Of a DNA stretch of 64,000 nt, positions 8,845 to 17,154 are shown piece by piece. The notes beneath the pieces are model-generated. The model was not told the DNA's origin and did no database searches. It was given only the letters and a program-made list of their open reading frames with translations. Each line of letters opens with the position of its first letter. Within the stretch, counting starts at the first letter, position 1. Source of the DNA: DSOI01 sp041394885 (GTDB taxonomy: Bacteria; Acidobacteriota; Terriglobia; Bryobacterales; Bryobacteraceae); contig JAWKHI010000036.1 in the NCBI GenBank assembly GCA_041394885.1, positions 10,897-74,896 of the forward strand, written 5' to 3'. The position numbers and the translations under genes are program-made.

Positions 8845-10056
8845 ATGAACGAACTCTCCTCGCTCGGACTGATCTTGCTGTTCGCCTTGGCGGCCGGGCA
8901 CCTGGTGAAGCTCGTAAGGATTCCCGAGGTTGTGGGCTACATCCTGGCGGGCGTCCTGGTGGGCCCCTCCGTGTTGGGCTGGGTGAGTCATGACAACCTG
9001 CAGACGCTCAGCGTTTTTAGCGAAGTGGCGCTGGGGATGATTTTATTCTCCGTGGGGTCGATCTTCGAGTTTCAGCGGGCGCGGGCCCTCGGGCTGGGCG
9101 TAATGCAGGTGACTTTCACGGAATCCCTACTGGCTGCGCTGCTGGTCTGCGCCGCGATGCTGCTGATGGGACAACCATGGCAGGTCTCGTTGCTGCTTGG
9201 CTCGGTGGCGATTGCGACGGCTCCGGCGTCCACGCTCATGGTGATCCGCGAGTGTAACTCGGCGGGTCCGTTGACCGAGACGCTTCTGGGAGTAATCGGG
9301 CTCAACAACATCCTCTGCATTACCGGCTTCAGTCTGGTGGCGGCGGCCATTGATTTGAGTACGAGCTTCGCGGGCAGCCAAGAGATTCTGACAACTCTCT
9401 ACCGTTCGCTCTTTCCTCTGGTGTGGCAGTTAATCGGATCTGTGGCACTGGGGTTCCTGGTTGGCTTGCTGCTGTCTTCCTGGGCCACTCGGGTGGTGGA
9501 ACACGGCGAGATATTGATCCTGCTCACCGGAAGCGTGCTCCTGTGCGTGGGCGCGGCCCTCGTGCTCGAGCTCTCGACGCTGGTGGCGAGTCTGGCCGTG
9601 GGAGGGACGATGGTGAACCTTTCCACCAACAGTCGCCGGTTGTACAAGACACTGTCGAGCAGCGATCCCCCGTTCTACGCGATCTTCTTCGTGATCGCGG
9701 GCGCCGATTTGAACCTGCTCCAGTTGAAAACGCTCGGTTCGTTCGGACTGATCTATGTGGTAGCGCGCGCAACAGGCAAGGTGTTGGGCGCACGATACGG
9801 GGCTCGCCGGGCAGGATTGGAGGACGTGGTTCAGAAACTGATCGGATTTGGGCTGATGTCCCAGGCCGGACTCGCCCTAGGCTTGGTGCTGACCATCAAC
9901 CGCCGGTTTCCCGAGCAGGCTCCGGCGGTGTCGACCGTGGTCCTGGCGGCGGTGGCGATTTCCGAGCTCATCGGGCCGATTGCGGCGCGGCTGGCAATCT
10001 TGAAAAGCGGGGAATCGCGACAGCATCCACGGGAGCCGATTGTCGCACTGGACTGA
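8845..10056 (+). CDS. CPA2-type cation:proton antiporter (Kef/Na+/H+ exchanger domain)
   Basis: 403 residues with about 12 membrane segments and no cytoplasmic TrkA-N or USP domain. Motifs typical of the family: VVGYILAGVLVGPSVLGWV in TM2, SEVALGMILFSVGSIFEF in TM3, and ATAPASTLMVIRE at the crossover region. It would exchange Na+ or K+ for H+ across the inner membrane. The ATG lies one base after the PDZ gene's stop (TAGCATG), so the two are likely coupled and may work together. It is convergent with the ArsB/NhaD-like gene, with 34 bases between them. The transported ion cannot be assigned. Confidence 0.82.
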   Translation: MNELSSLGLILLFALAAGHLVKLVRIPEVVGYILAGVLVGPSVLGWVSHDNLQTLSVFSEVALGMILFSVGSIFEFQRARALGLGVMQVTFTESLLAALLVCAAMLLMGQPWQVSLLLGSVAIATAPASTLMVIRECNSAGPLTETLLGVIGLNNILCITGFSLVAAAIDLSTSFAGSQEILTTLYRSLFPLVWQLIGSVALGFLVGLLLSSWATRVVEHGEILILLTGSVLLCVGAALVLELSTLVASLAVGGTMVNLSTNSRRLYKTLSSSDPPFYAIFFVIAGADLNLLQLKTLGSFGLIYVVARATGKVLGARYGARRAGLEDVVQKLIGFGLMSQAGLALGLVLTINRRFPEQAPAVSTVVLAAVAISELIGPIAARLAILKSGESRQHPREPIVALD

Positions 10057-10090
10057 CGGCGGCGCACTGGAACCTGAAACGAACCCAGCG

Positions 10091-11425
10091 TTACAGGAAT
10101 CGGAAGTACAGATAGACGTGACTGATCGCGATCGACAGCAGCATGATCAGGAACGACGATTTCAGGTAGGCCATGAAACGGATGGGCTGACCGGCACGTT
10201 CGGCCATGCCCGCCACCACCAGATTCGCCGACGCTCCGATCAACGTTCCGTTTCCACCCAGGCAGGCGCCCAACGACAGGGCCCACCACAAAGGCATCAG
10301 CGCGTGTTCGCCGCCGAACACAGGCGCCATCGATTTGATCAGCGGGATCATCGTGGCCACGAAGGGAATGTTGTCGATGAAGGCCGACAACAGCGCGGAT
10401 CCCCACAGAATCGCGAACGTCGTGACTTTGAAATCGCCCCCGGTTGCCGCGAGGAGTTCCTGCGCCAGCCACCGGATGACGCCTGCAGCTTCCAGCCCGT
10501 GCACCAACACGAAAAGCCCGACGAAGAATAGCAGCGTCACCCATTCCGCTTCTGCAAAGGCCGCGTGTACGTTGTGGGCCTGATCTTCGGCCGGGCGCCG
10601 GTAGTTGTCGAGCAGCAGCAGCAGAGCGGCCCCGAACATGGCAATCGTCGCGGGCTGGATGTGGATGGAGTGAGCGGCCACGAAGCCGGCAATGACGACA
10701 CCGAGCACGGAGAGCGATTGTTTGAGAAGGCGCGGATCGCGGATTGCCTCCCACTCGTTGAACTCCATCACGTGGCGCCGGGCCTCCTCCGTGGTCACCA
10801 AGTCTTTGCGCCACACAAGCCACATCGGAATCAGCGTTGCCAACAGGACAATCGCAATGGCCGGAGCGAGATTCAGGAAGAAATCGTTGAACGTAAGGTC
10901 GAGCGCAGAACCGATCATGATATTCGGCGGATCGCCGATCAGAGTGGAGGTGCCGCCGATATTGGAACAAAGCACCTCGGAAACCAGGAATGGATAGGAC
11001 TGCACCTTCAACTCCTCCGCGATGAGAAGAGTGACGGGGACGATGAGCAGCACCGTGGTTACGTTGTCGAGCAGCGCGGAAAACAGCGCCGTGATGACAG
11101 AGAGCATGATCAGCACGGCAGGCGGCCGTGCGCCGGCCTTTTTGGCGGACCAGATGGCGACGAACTGAAACAGGCCGGACTTGCCGGTGATTCCCACCAG
11201 CACCATCATCCCGAGCAGCAGGCCGATGGTGTTGAAGTCAATCCCATTGATGGCTGCTTCCTGTGTTACCACGCCCAGCAGGATCATCAGGCCCGCGCCG
11301 AGCAGAGCCACGATTGCCCGGTTGAGCTTCTCAGAAACCACCAGCGCATAGACGGCTACGAATACCAGCGAGGCAACCAGGGCTGCGCTGGCCCCAAATG
11401 CGACGTGGACGGAATGTGGTTCCAT
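10091..11425 (-). CDS. ArsB/NhaD/SLC13-superfamily ion transporter
   Basis: 444 residues with about 11-12 membrane segments. Two inverted repeats carry the superfamily signatures: CSNIGGTSTLIGDPPNIMIG near residue 150 and GGNGTLIGASANLVVAGMAE near 405. These belong to the ion-transporter superfamily that includes ArsB, the P protein and NhaD Na+/H+ antiporters; the sequence cannot choose among anion transport, arsenite export and sodium/proton exchange. It is the last gene of the korA-korB operon, 15 bases after the CBS-domain gene. Placed beside Rnf genes (ion pump), an antiporter role is plausible but is inference. Confidence 0.8.
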   Translation of the reverse strand: MEPHSVHVAFGASAALVASLVFVAVYALVVSEKLNRAIVALLGAGLMILLGVVTQEAAINGIDFNTIGLLLGMMVLVGITGKSGLFQFVAIWSAKKAGARPPAVLIMLSVITALFSALLDNVTTVLLIVPVTLLIAEELKVQSYPFLVSEVLCSNIGGTSTLIGDPPNIMIGSALDLTFNDFFLNLAPAIAIVLLATLIPMWLVWRKDLVTTEEARRHVMEFNEWEAIRDPRLLKQSLSVLGVVIAGFVAAHSIHIQPATIAMFGAALLLLLDNYRRPAEDQAHNVHAAFAEAEWVTLLFFVGLFVLVHGLEAAGVIRWLAQELLAATGGDFKVTTFAILWGSALLSAFIDNIPFVATMIPLIKSMAPVFGGEHALMPLWWALSLGACLGGNGTLIGASANLVVAGMAERAGQPIRFMAYLKSSFLIMLLSIAISHVYLYFRFL

Positions 11426-11440
11426 CGATATAGTTGCTTT

Positions 11441-11890
11441 CTATTGGAGAGCGTCGAGCACTTCCCACGGCGAGATCATCCCAACCAGACGGTTGGTGCC
11501 GCGCTCCACCACCGGGAGGCTGACGTTGTACTGATGGAACAATAGAATCACTTCCTTGATCGGCGTGTCGGGATGGACAGGCGGAGCCGTGGCATCGAGA
11601 AATTCGCGAATGGGGCGCGAGCCCGCCTGCTCGAGCTTGTCGTGCAACTTGTTCACCGCTTCCGAGAGGAATGCCAGGTTGGTCAGGGACTCCATGCCTA
11701 GCAAAGCGGCTCGCGGCAGAAGCAGTTCCCACACGTCTTGGAAATCGAACATACCCTGGTAGACGCCGCGAGTGTCCACCACGGGAATCGACGAGAGCCG
11801 CTGGCTCGTCATCAGGCGGTAAGCGCCGGCGAAGGTTTCAGCCAAGGGAACGGTGACGGGCGTGGCGTTCATCAGCGAGCCAACAGTCAT
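11441..11890 (-). CDS. CBS-domain pair protein
   Basis: 149 residues from the ATG at 11890. Two CBS motifs bracket a helical insert: residues about 1-60 (SLMNATPVTVPLAETFAGAY, then SSIPVVDTRGVYQGMFDFQD) and about 100-149 (HPDTPIKEVILLFHQYNVSL, then RLVGMISPWEVLDAL). CBS pairs bind adenine nucleotides or SAM and regulate partner enzymes or transporters. The frame is open up to 11953, but homology starts at MTVGSLM. It lies 10 bases after the NifJ-like ferredoxin gene and 15 bases before the permease, so its partner is probably one of these, perhaps gating the transporter by energy state. Confidence 0.82.
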   Translation of the reverse strand: MTVGSLMNATPVTVPLAETFAGAYRLMTSQRLSSIPVVDTRGVYQGMFDFQDVWELLLPRAALLGMESLTNLAFLSEAVNKLHDKLEQAGSRPIREFLDATAPPVHPDTPIKEVILLFHQYNVSLPVVERGTNRLVGMISPWEVLDALQ

Positions 11891-11900
11891 GGGGATGCCT

Positions 11901-14090
11901 CTAATCGAACTTGGCGCCGCGGGCGAGCATCGCTGCTGTCGCGGAGGAATCATCGGGCCGTGGGGCGCCAGGATGAATGCATCGGGCCGGACATTTCTCG
12001 GCTGCCTTCACCAATTCGGCGAAGGTGCCCGCGGAGGCGTCGGCGATGTAGGCCTGATTGTTCGCATCATACTGGAACATCCGTGAATTAATTCTGCAAC
12101 AGTCGTTGCAACTCGTGCAAAGGGAAGATTCGATGTAGGGAAGCTGCGAAGCAGGTTCCGGCCCCGGGCTGACCGCAAGGGGAGGCGGCGTCGCGGCCCT
12201 GGGCGAAGGCAAGGACGCTCCGGATGGAGGCGCCTTCAACGTCGCGGGGGTGCTGCCCAGAAGAACTTGGACGAGCCGGTTGATGGTGGCCGCCGCGGCC
12301 GACTGCCGGGCGGCCGCAATCGCAGCTTGATCGCACTCATGGTGGCGAGCGGGCTGATCCGCGCACGCGTCCACGGCGGGGACAGCGGGCGAGCCTTCCC
12401 GGCCCGCGAGTTCGCGCAGGCCGCGGAGGAGATCTTTCCGATCGGCGCAGTACTCGGCCAATTCACGCGTAATGGCCGCGCGGCGCAATTGGCGATGCTC
12501 GTCGAGAACCCAAAGGAACGGAACGGCCAGCGGGGGCTCCTTCTCGAATCGATCGAGATACTCGCCCAGTTCCATGAGAGACCCGTCCGGCGCGTCCGCG
12601 GGGATCAAGCGAAAGTGGCGTCGCATCGACATCGACACCGCCGCCGCGTGCGCGGGAGTGAACCGTTCGGTGGAACCAGGCCGGGTCTCGACGCCGATCC
12701 ATGGGTTCGCGCCGTCCTCGTCGCCGGAAAGCGACAGCCGGGTGCGCCAATGCTCCCCTTTCTCGGGATCGAAGACGTAAATGGGGTGCGTCCGCGCAAT
12801 CGCCGCGGCCGTCGCTTCCCGCCATCCTTCCCCCGGCGCGGGCACCGCGACCACGGCAACGGACGGGCGCACGCTCACCGCCATTTGGGCGAGCCCGTGC
12901 GCCAGATGGCCGAGCAGCGCCAGTGACGCCGAGAGGACGAACGGCTGGCGATGCGCGGTGGCCAGATAGCCGAGTTCCGGGAGGTCTGGCGCGATCGCTG
13001 GGCTCGCCACCAGAATCTGCACCGGATAGCCGGAGCGCAGCAGGCGTCCGAATGCGGTGAGCGATCCTTCCGCCACGCGGTCCGCCGTCTCGACGACGAT
13101 CACCGGCGGCAGGGCAAGCAGTTCCTCCGGTTCCGCCGAATGCCATGTGAAACGCGCGAGACGCTCGCCATGTACGACGTCGTCATAGGCCGATTCGAGT
13201 TCGATCCCCGCCAATCGTGTCGCACGCCACACCGGTGTCATGCGATCGAGGAGGTGGCGGACGAACTCGAGCGCGGCGGCGAAGCTGTCGCCTGTGGGGC
13301 GGCACTCCCATCCAAGCGGATCGGCCCCGGGGGGAGGTGAGCCGGAGTAGAACGCCCAGGCGGCTGGCTCGGCGGAGGCCTCCCGCGTGGCCTTGTCCAG
13401 CGCAGCCAGAGCCGATTCCAGGCGCGCGCGCCTTTCGCCGCCGATGCGAGGGGCGCCGCGAAGATGCCCCAATGCCTGAGTCAGCTTTCCGGCGTCGAGC
13501 AACCGACCGCCCTCAACCCCGAAAGCGGATTCGAGGTTGGTCCGCGGATCGGTGCTGCCGGACGTTGCTCCGGCGGCAAGCAGCGTGCGCAGACGATCGG
13601 CGCGATCTTTCACGCGAGCCAGCCATTCGGCCCGTACCGTTCGCCTGGCGGCGTGGAGAACGCTCCCGTACATTCGCGGCAGTGACCGGGCATCGCAAGG
13701 AAACAGCATGCCTTTCGACAAAGTCGCCCGGGCGCGAACGATCGCCTCCGGGGGCATCGTGGAACTGCCGGGGATCGCGTCAATGGCGGTTCCCGCCGGA
13801 TCCATCGCTACTTCTCTCAGCGCGTCCAAAACTGGCTCGCCGTTGTCGCCGAGCAGTTCGGCAAGGCTAGCCAATGCCGAGCCGGCGGACACGAAGGCGG
13901 GGAATTCGCTCTTGAAATTGCCCGCCGCCATGAGGGCGTCGACCACCGCCGGGCGGAGAGGCTGAGGGTTTGGGTCTTCGAGACCATGACCGGTAAGGTG
14001 AAACGTACGCAGGTGCTCCTGCCACGCCGGGCTCGCCGCCGCGAGCGGTGAATCGCTGACTTGGTTCATGACTGGCTGCTTTCCGGGCAT
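11901..14090 (-). CDS. Degenerate NifJ-like (PFOR C-terminal region) protein with C-terminal ferredoxin domain
   Basis: 729 residues, four bases after korB. Residues about 300-600 align with the C-terminal part of the NifJ encoded at 18058-22972. Here ARFTWHSAEPEELLALPPV matches its FTYFDWRQFTGEEFALCPPV; HPIYVFDPEKG matches YPLIRYNPDKG; VPFLWVLDEHRQLRRAAI matches FPYVWAIDRKNRLIRVIP. The thiamine-diphosphate motifs are gone: GGDGAM is replaced by VETADRV, and no NTGGQ or GCTSVWG is present. Residues about 645-700 form a one-cluster ferredoxin (CTSCNDCC, then AAEKCPARCIHPG) matching the NifJ C-terminus. Proline/alanine-rich linkers precede it. I infer a non-catalytic electron-transfer or scaffold subunit of the KorAB enzyme, perhaps its dedicated ferredoxin. 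The first ATG (14090) and an ATG at 14069 are both possible starts. Confidence 0.8.
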   Translation of the reverse strand: MPGKQPVMNQVSDSPLAAASPAWQEHLRTFHLTGHGLEDPNPQPLRPAVVDALMAAGNFKSEFPAFVSAGSALASLAELLGDNGEPVLDALREVAMDPAGTAIDAIPGSSTMPPEAIVRARATLSKGMLFPCDARSLPRMYGSVLHAARRTVRAEWLARVKDRADRLRTLLAAGATSGSTDPRTNLESAFGVEGGRLLDAGKLTQALGHLRGAPRIGGERRARLESALAALDKATREASAEPAAWAFYSGSPPPGADPLGWECRPTGDSFAAALEFVRHLLDRMTPVWRATRLAGIELESAYDDVVHGERLARFTWHSAEPEELLALPPVIVVETADRVAEGSLTAFGRLLRSGYPVQILVASPAIAPDLPELGYLATAHRQPFVLSASLALLGHLAHGLAQMAVSVRPSVAVVAVPAPGEGWREATAAAIARTHPIYVFDPEKGEHWRTRLSLSGDEDGANPWIGVETRPGSTERFTPAHAAAVSMSMRRHFRLIPADAPDGSLMELGEYLDRFEKEPPLAVPFLWVLDEHRQLRRAAITRELAEYCADRKDLLRGLRELAGREGSPAVPAVDACADQPARHHECDQAAIAAARQSAAAATINRLVQVLLGSTPATLKAPPSGASLPSPRAATPPPLAVSPGPEPASQLPYIESSLCTSCNDCCRINSRMFQYDANNQAYIADASAGTFAELVKAAEKCPARCIHPGAPRPDDSSATAAMLARGAKFD

Positions 14091-14093
14091 GAC

Positions 14094-15047
14094 TCAAACA
14101 GCGAATCGGTCCAGCGCCTGAGCGAGGCCCGTATTCTTCTCCGCCGCGGATTGCCCAAGGCCGTGCGCAGCTTCCAGATCGTATCGGTAGCACGAATTGG
14201 ACTTGTAGAACAGTCCAATGGTGAACATTTCCGGCCGGTCAGCCAAAGCCCGCGCTTCCGCCAGATTGGACGGATCGTGCTCCACGCGGTTGGGGAACAT
14301 TCCTAGCGCGGCGGGATCGGGATTGATGCCATTGGGATGGGTCATCACCAGAACGTTCGATGGGTCTTCCTGCGCCGGCTGAAATATGTGTGAGGTGTAG
14401 TGGGGACACCGTTGAAACACCCGCACGAAGGAGGCTCCCTGATGCTCGTGGGCCGCCTTTATCGTGGCGTACAGATGCGGCGGGTTCCAGTCGAGCGTCT
14501 GCGCCACGAAGCTGGCGTTGGCGATTCCGAGAGTCACCGATATGGGATTCAGGGGCGCGAAATAGGATCCACCGGGATGCGTATTGGACTTCTCGCCGTG
14601 CCGCGTGGTGGGCGAGGTTTGCATCTTCGTCAATCCGTAGATGTTGTTGTCGAGTAGAAGGATCGTCAGATTCATGTTGTAGCGGATGGCATGAATCCAG
14701 TGCGCGGTTCCAATTGCGCAGCAGTCTCCATCCCCGGTGATCACGAAGATATCGAGATCCGGGCGGCGGCTGCGAATCCCACACGCCACCGGCAACGGAC
14801 GGCCGTGGAGACCATGGAACCCGTAGGTGGCCATGTAGTGAGGGAAGCGGCTGGAACAGCCGATCCCGGACACCACCACCGTACGCTCCGGCGGAAGCTG
14901 AATGTCCCGCGCGAGGCGCTGCACCGCGCGCAAGACGGAGTGATCGCCGCAGCCGGGGCACCAGCGCGCCTTGGCCGCCTGATAGTCTTCCAGGGTGCAG
15001 ACCACCGGCTGCGGCTCGATCTCCCAATCCCTGCTCAATCCATGCAT
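14094..15047 (-). CDS. korB: 2-oxoacid:ferredoxin oxidoreductase, beta subunit
   Basis: 317 residues. Thiamine-diphosphate subunit of the two-subunit KOR type, which oxidatively decarboxylates 2-oxoglutarate (or a related 2-oxoacid) to the acyl-CoA and reduces ferredoxin. Motifs: KARWCPGCGDHSVLRAVQ (cluster and TPP region) near residue 30, SGIGCSSRFPHYM near 60, the Mg-TPP motif TGDGDCCAIGTAHWIHA near 105, and NNIYGLTKMQTSPTTR near 135. It has no ferredoxin domain of its own. Start 10 bases downstream of korA. Substrate preference for 2-oxoglutarate is inferred from the family type, not visible. Confidence 0.92.
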   Translation of the reverse strand: MHGLSRDWEIEPQPVVCTLEDYQAAKARWCPGCGDHSVLRAVQRLARDIQLPPERTVVVSGIGCSSRFPHYMATYGFHGLHGRPLPVACGIRSRRPDLDIFVITGDGDCCAIGTAHWIHAIRYNMNLTILLLDNNIYGLTKMQTSPTTRHGEKSNTHPGGSYFAPLNPISVTLGIANASFVAQTLDWNPPHLYATIKAAHEHQGASFVRVFQRCPHYTSHIFQPAQEDPSNVLVMTHPNGINPDPAALGMFPNRVEHDPSNLAEARALADRPEMFTIGLFYKSNSCYRYDLEAAHGLGQSAAEKNTGLAQALDRFAV

Positions 15048-15056
15048 GACGAACTC

Positions 15057-16928
15057 CTATCCTTGGACGCCCTCGAGGCGTCGCCGCAATTCCCTCTCAA
15101 TTTGGGCCGGCGGCAAGGGACTCCCGGGCACGCGGGACCAGCAATCGACGTCCACCAGGGTCCGCGCGCGCAACAGCCATGCCAACTGCGAGTACCGGCG
15201 CGAATCTTCAGTGATATAGGGATGGCCCGGCTGGTCACTGTAGTTGATCTCCACCGTCATCACCTGACGGAACCGCGCGAAGATTTCCTTCAGCCCGGGC
15301 TCCATCGGAGACAGGAAGCGCAGGTGCAGCGATGAGACACGGAGGCCCTCGCCGCGTAACCGGTCCACGGCTTCCTCGATCGCACCGAGCGTCGACCCCC
15401 AGCCCACCACCAGCAGGTCACCATCGGCGTCGCCGTGGATGGCGGGCTGCTTCAACGATTGCTGCAGCACCGCGAGTTTGCGGCTACGCATATCCATTGC
15501 ACGCTGGTTGATACCGGATTCGTAGGCCACGTGCCCGGCTTCGTCGTGCGCGAGGCCAGTAATCACAAACTGGCCGCCTCTCTGGCCGGGAATCGGCCGC
15601 CGCGACAGGCCTGTTTCTGGATCCCAGGCGAACGGGGGCGTGCCGGACTCCCACATCGACGCGTCCACCGCTCCACCCAGCCAGCTCTCACGCGGCTCCG
15701 GCCGCGGGAACGGCTGCTGCCCAGTGGCCAAGTTGGCATCGCTGAGCACAAGCACGGGCCCCCGGAACTCTTCGGCGAGCTTTCGCGCCAAAATCATGAA
15801 ATGGAAACACTCCTCGATGGTGGCCGGCGCAAGAACGATCTTTGGGCTGTCCCCCGGCGAGGCGTACAGGGCGGCGAGAAGATCGCCCTGCTCGATTTTG
15901 GTAGGCAGTCCGGTGGACGGACCTCCGCGCTGCACGACAACCACCACCAACGGGATCTCCGCCATCACGGCGAAGCCGAGGAACTCCGTCTTCAGCGCCA
16001 AACCAGGGCCTGAAGTGATCGTGACCGCGGTCTTGCCCGCGTAGGAGGCGCCGATCGCGAAACCGATCGCGGAGATCTCATCCTCGGCCTGATGGACGAA
16101 TCCGCCCACCTGCTGGAACGTCTGCGCCAAAAAATGCGAGGCCGAAGTCGCCGGGGTGATGGGGTACATCGAGCAGACTTCGATGCCTGCCGCCATCACA
16201 CCGAGCCCGATCGCCTGATTACCATTCATCACCACCATCGGCCCGGTTGACGTTTCCGGCGGAACACGGAAACGCTCGGCGATGTTACCGAGCGTCCATT
16301 GGTAGCCAGCCTCGAGAAGGGCGATGTTCTTCGCGACGATGGACTCACCCTTCTTGGAGAAGCGCCTGGTTACCGCCGAGCGAACCAAGTCCGGATCCAG
16401 GTCGTAAAGGGCCGACAGCAGGCCCAACACCCACATATTCTTGCCGCGCCGCGGTTCGTCGGTCAGCTTCCGGCACTCGGCCTCAATCGGAATCTCCACC
16501 ACGAGCAAGCCACGTTGGCGAAAGTCTTCCGTGGCCTGAGCATAGCTCTCCCGGATTTGGTCCACGGGATCATCCGCCCACGATTGGTCAAGAAAAACGA
16601 TCGTGCCCGGCAGCAGCGCGCCGCTGTCGATCCGGCTGTAGAGAACCTGCTCATTGAAGGCGATGGCCACGTTCGCGCCGTCGCCGGCGTTGGTCACCTT
16701 ACGGCTTGCAAGACGGATGCGGAAACCGCTCGCCCCGGCTCGCGACCGGGCCGGTGGTTCGATCTCGGCCGGAATGATCTCCACGGTCCAGATGCCGTTG
16801 CCATTGCGGGCGCACAACGAAGCGAACATCTGGCCACAGGTCTGCGCGCCCTCCCCTGAGTCACTCACGATCTCAACGATGTGCTCGGCCACCGTCTTTA
16901 CCGGCTGACTGATCGATACGGCTTCCAT
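15057..16928 (-). CDS. korA: 2-oxoacid:ferredoxin oxidoreductase, fused gamma-alpha subunit
   Basis: 623 residues, the fused form in which the gamma domain (about 1-190) precedes the alpha domain (about 210-570). Visible: GEGAQTCGQMFASLCARNG in the gamma domain, VAIAFNEQVLYSRI, and in the alpha domain MYPITPATSASHFLAQ, the family's TPP-contacting YPITP loop, followed by TSGPGLALKTEFLGFAVMAE. It pairs with KorB to form a ferredoxin-reducing 2-oxoacid dehydrogenase. I chose the ATG at 16928, which has AGGA six bases upstream; the frame is open to 17027. It is the first gene of a five-gene operon and divergent from rnfB, with 226 bases between them. Confidence 0.92.
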   Translation of the reverse strand: MEAVSISQPVKTVAEHIVEIVSDSGEGAQTCGQMFASLCARNGNGIWTVEIIPAEIEPPARSRAGASGFRIRLASRKVTNAGDGANVAIAFNEQVLYSRIDSGALLPGTIVFLDQSWADDPVDQIRESYAQATEDFRQRGLLVVEIPIEAECRKLTDEPRRGKNMWVLGLLSALYDLDPDLVRSAVTRRFSKKGESIVAKNIALLEAGYQWTLGNIAERFRVPPETSTGPMVVMNGNQAIGLGVMAAGIEVCSMYPITPATSASHFLAQTFQQVGGFVHQAEDEISAIGFAIGASYAGKTAVTITSGPGLALKTEFLGFAVMAEIPLVVVVVQRGGPSTGLPTKIEQGDLLAALYASPGDSPKIVLAPATIEECFHFMILARKLAEEFRGPVLVLSDANLATGQQPFPRPEPRESWLGGAVDASMWESGTPPFAWDPETGLSRRPIPGQRGGQFVITGLAHDEAGHVAYESGINQRAMDMRSRKLAVLQQSLKQPAIHGDADGDLLVVGWGSTLGAIEEAVDRLRGEGLRVSSLHLRFLSPMEPGLKEIFARFRQVMTVEINYSDQPGHPYITEDSRRYSQLAWLLRARTLVDVDCWSRVPGSPLPPAQIERELRRRLEGVQG

Positions 16929-17003
16929 GGCGTTCCTACAAGGTCCGCCCGGTGTTTGAGCAATCGGGGCACCAACCGGACCATCCTGGATACGGCGAGT
17001 GAT

Positions 17004-17032
17004 TTGCACCGCAATGTCTTCGGGCAAATAAT
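17004..17032 (+). promoter_or_regulatory. Candidate sigma70-type promoter for the rnf-nifJ operon
   Basis: TTGCAC (17004-17009) and AATAAT (17027-17032) are separated by 17 bases, in the divergent korA/rnfB intergenic region and about 120 bases before the rnfB ATG. The -10 box matches the consensus at five of six positions and the -35 box at four of six. No clear FNR- or CRP-type palindrome was seen. This is pattern matching only. Confidence 0.35.
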
Positions 17033-17154
17033 CACGTGGATGCTAAGCACTTCTATCGCGGCTTCAAAACGCTGTCTGCAAAGAGATGGCGTTGGTTGCA
17101 CTCGTCGCAAACGTGTACGGAGAGTTGCGTGATTTCACCCAACCGCGGAGGGAT

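Noticed and set aside
10565..11545. A 326-codon plus-strand open frame
   Set aside because: Shadow of the ArsB/NhaD-type permease; Gln/His/Arg-rich composition without helices.
16929..17154. FNR- or ArcA-type operator in the divergent kor/rnf region
   Set aside because: No TTGAT-N4-ATCAA-like palindrome could be found by eye; only a plain sigma70-like promoter was noted.
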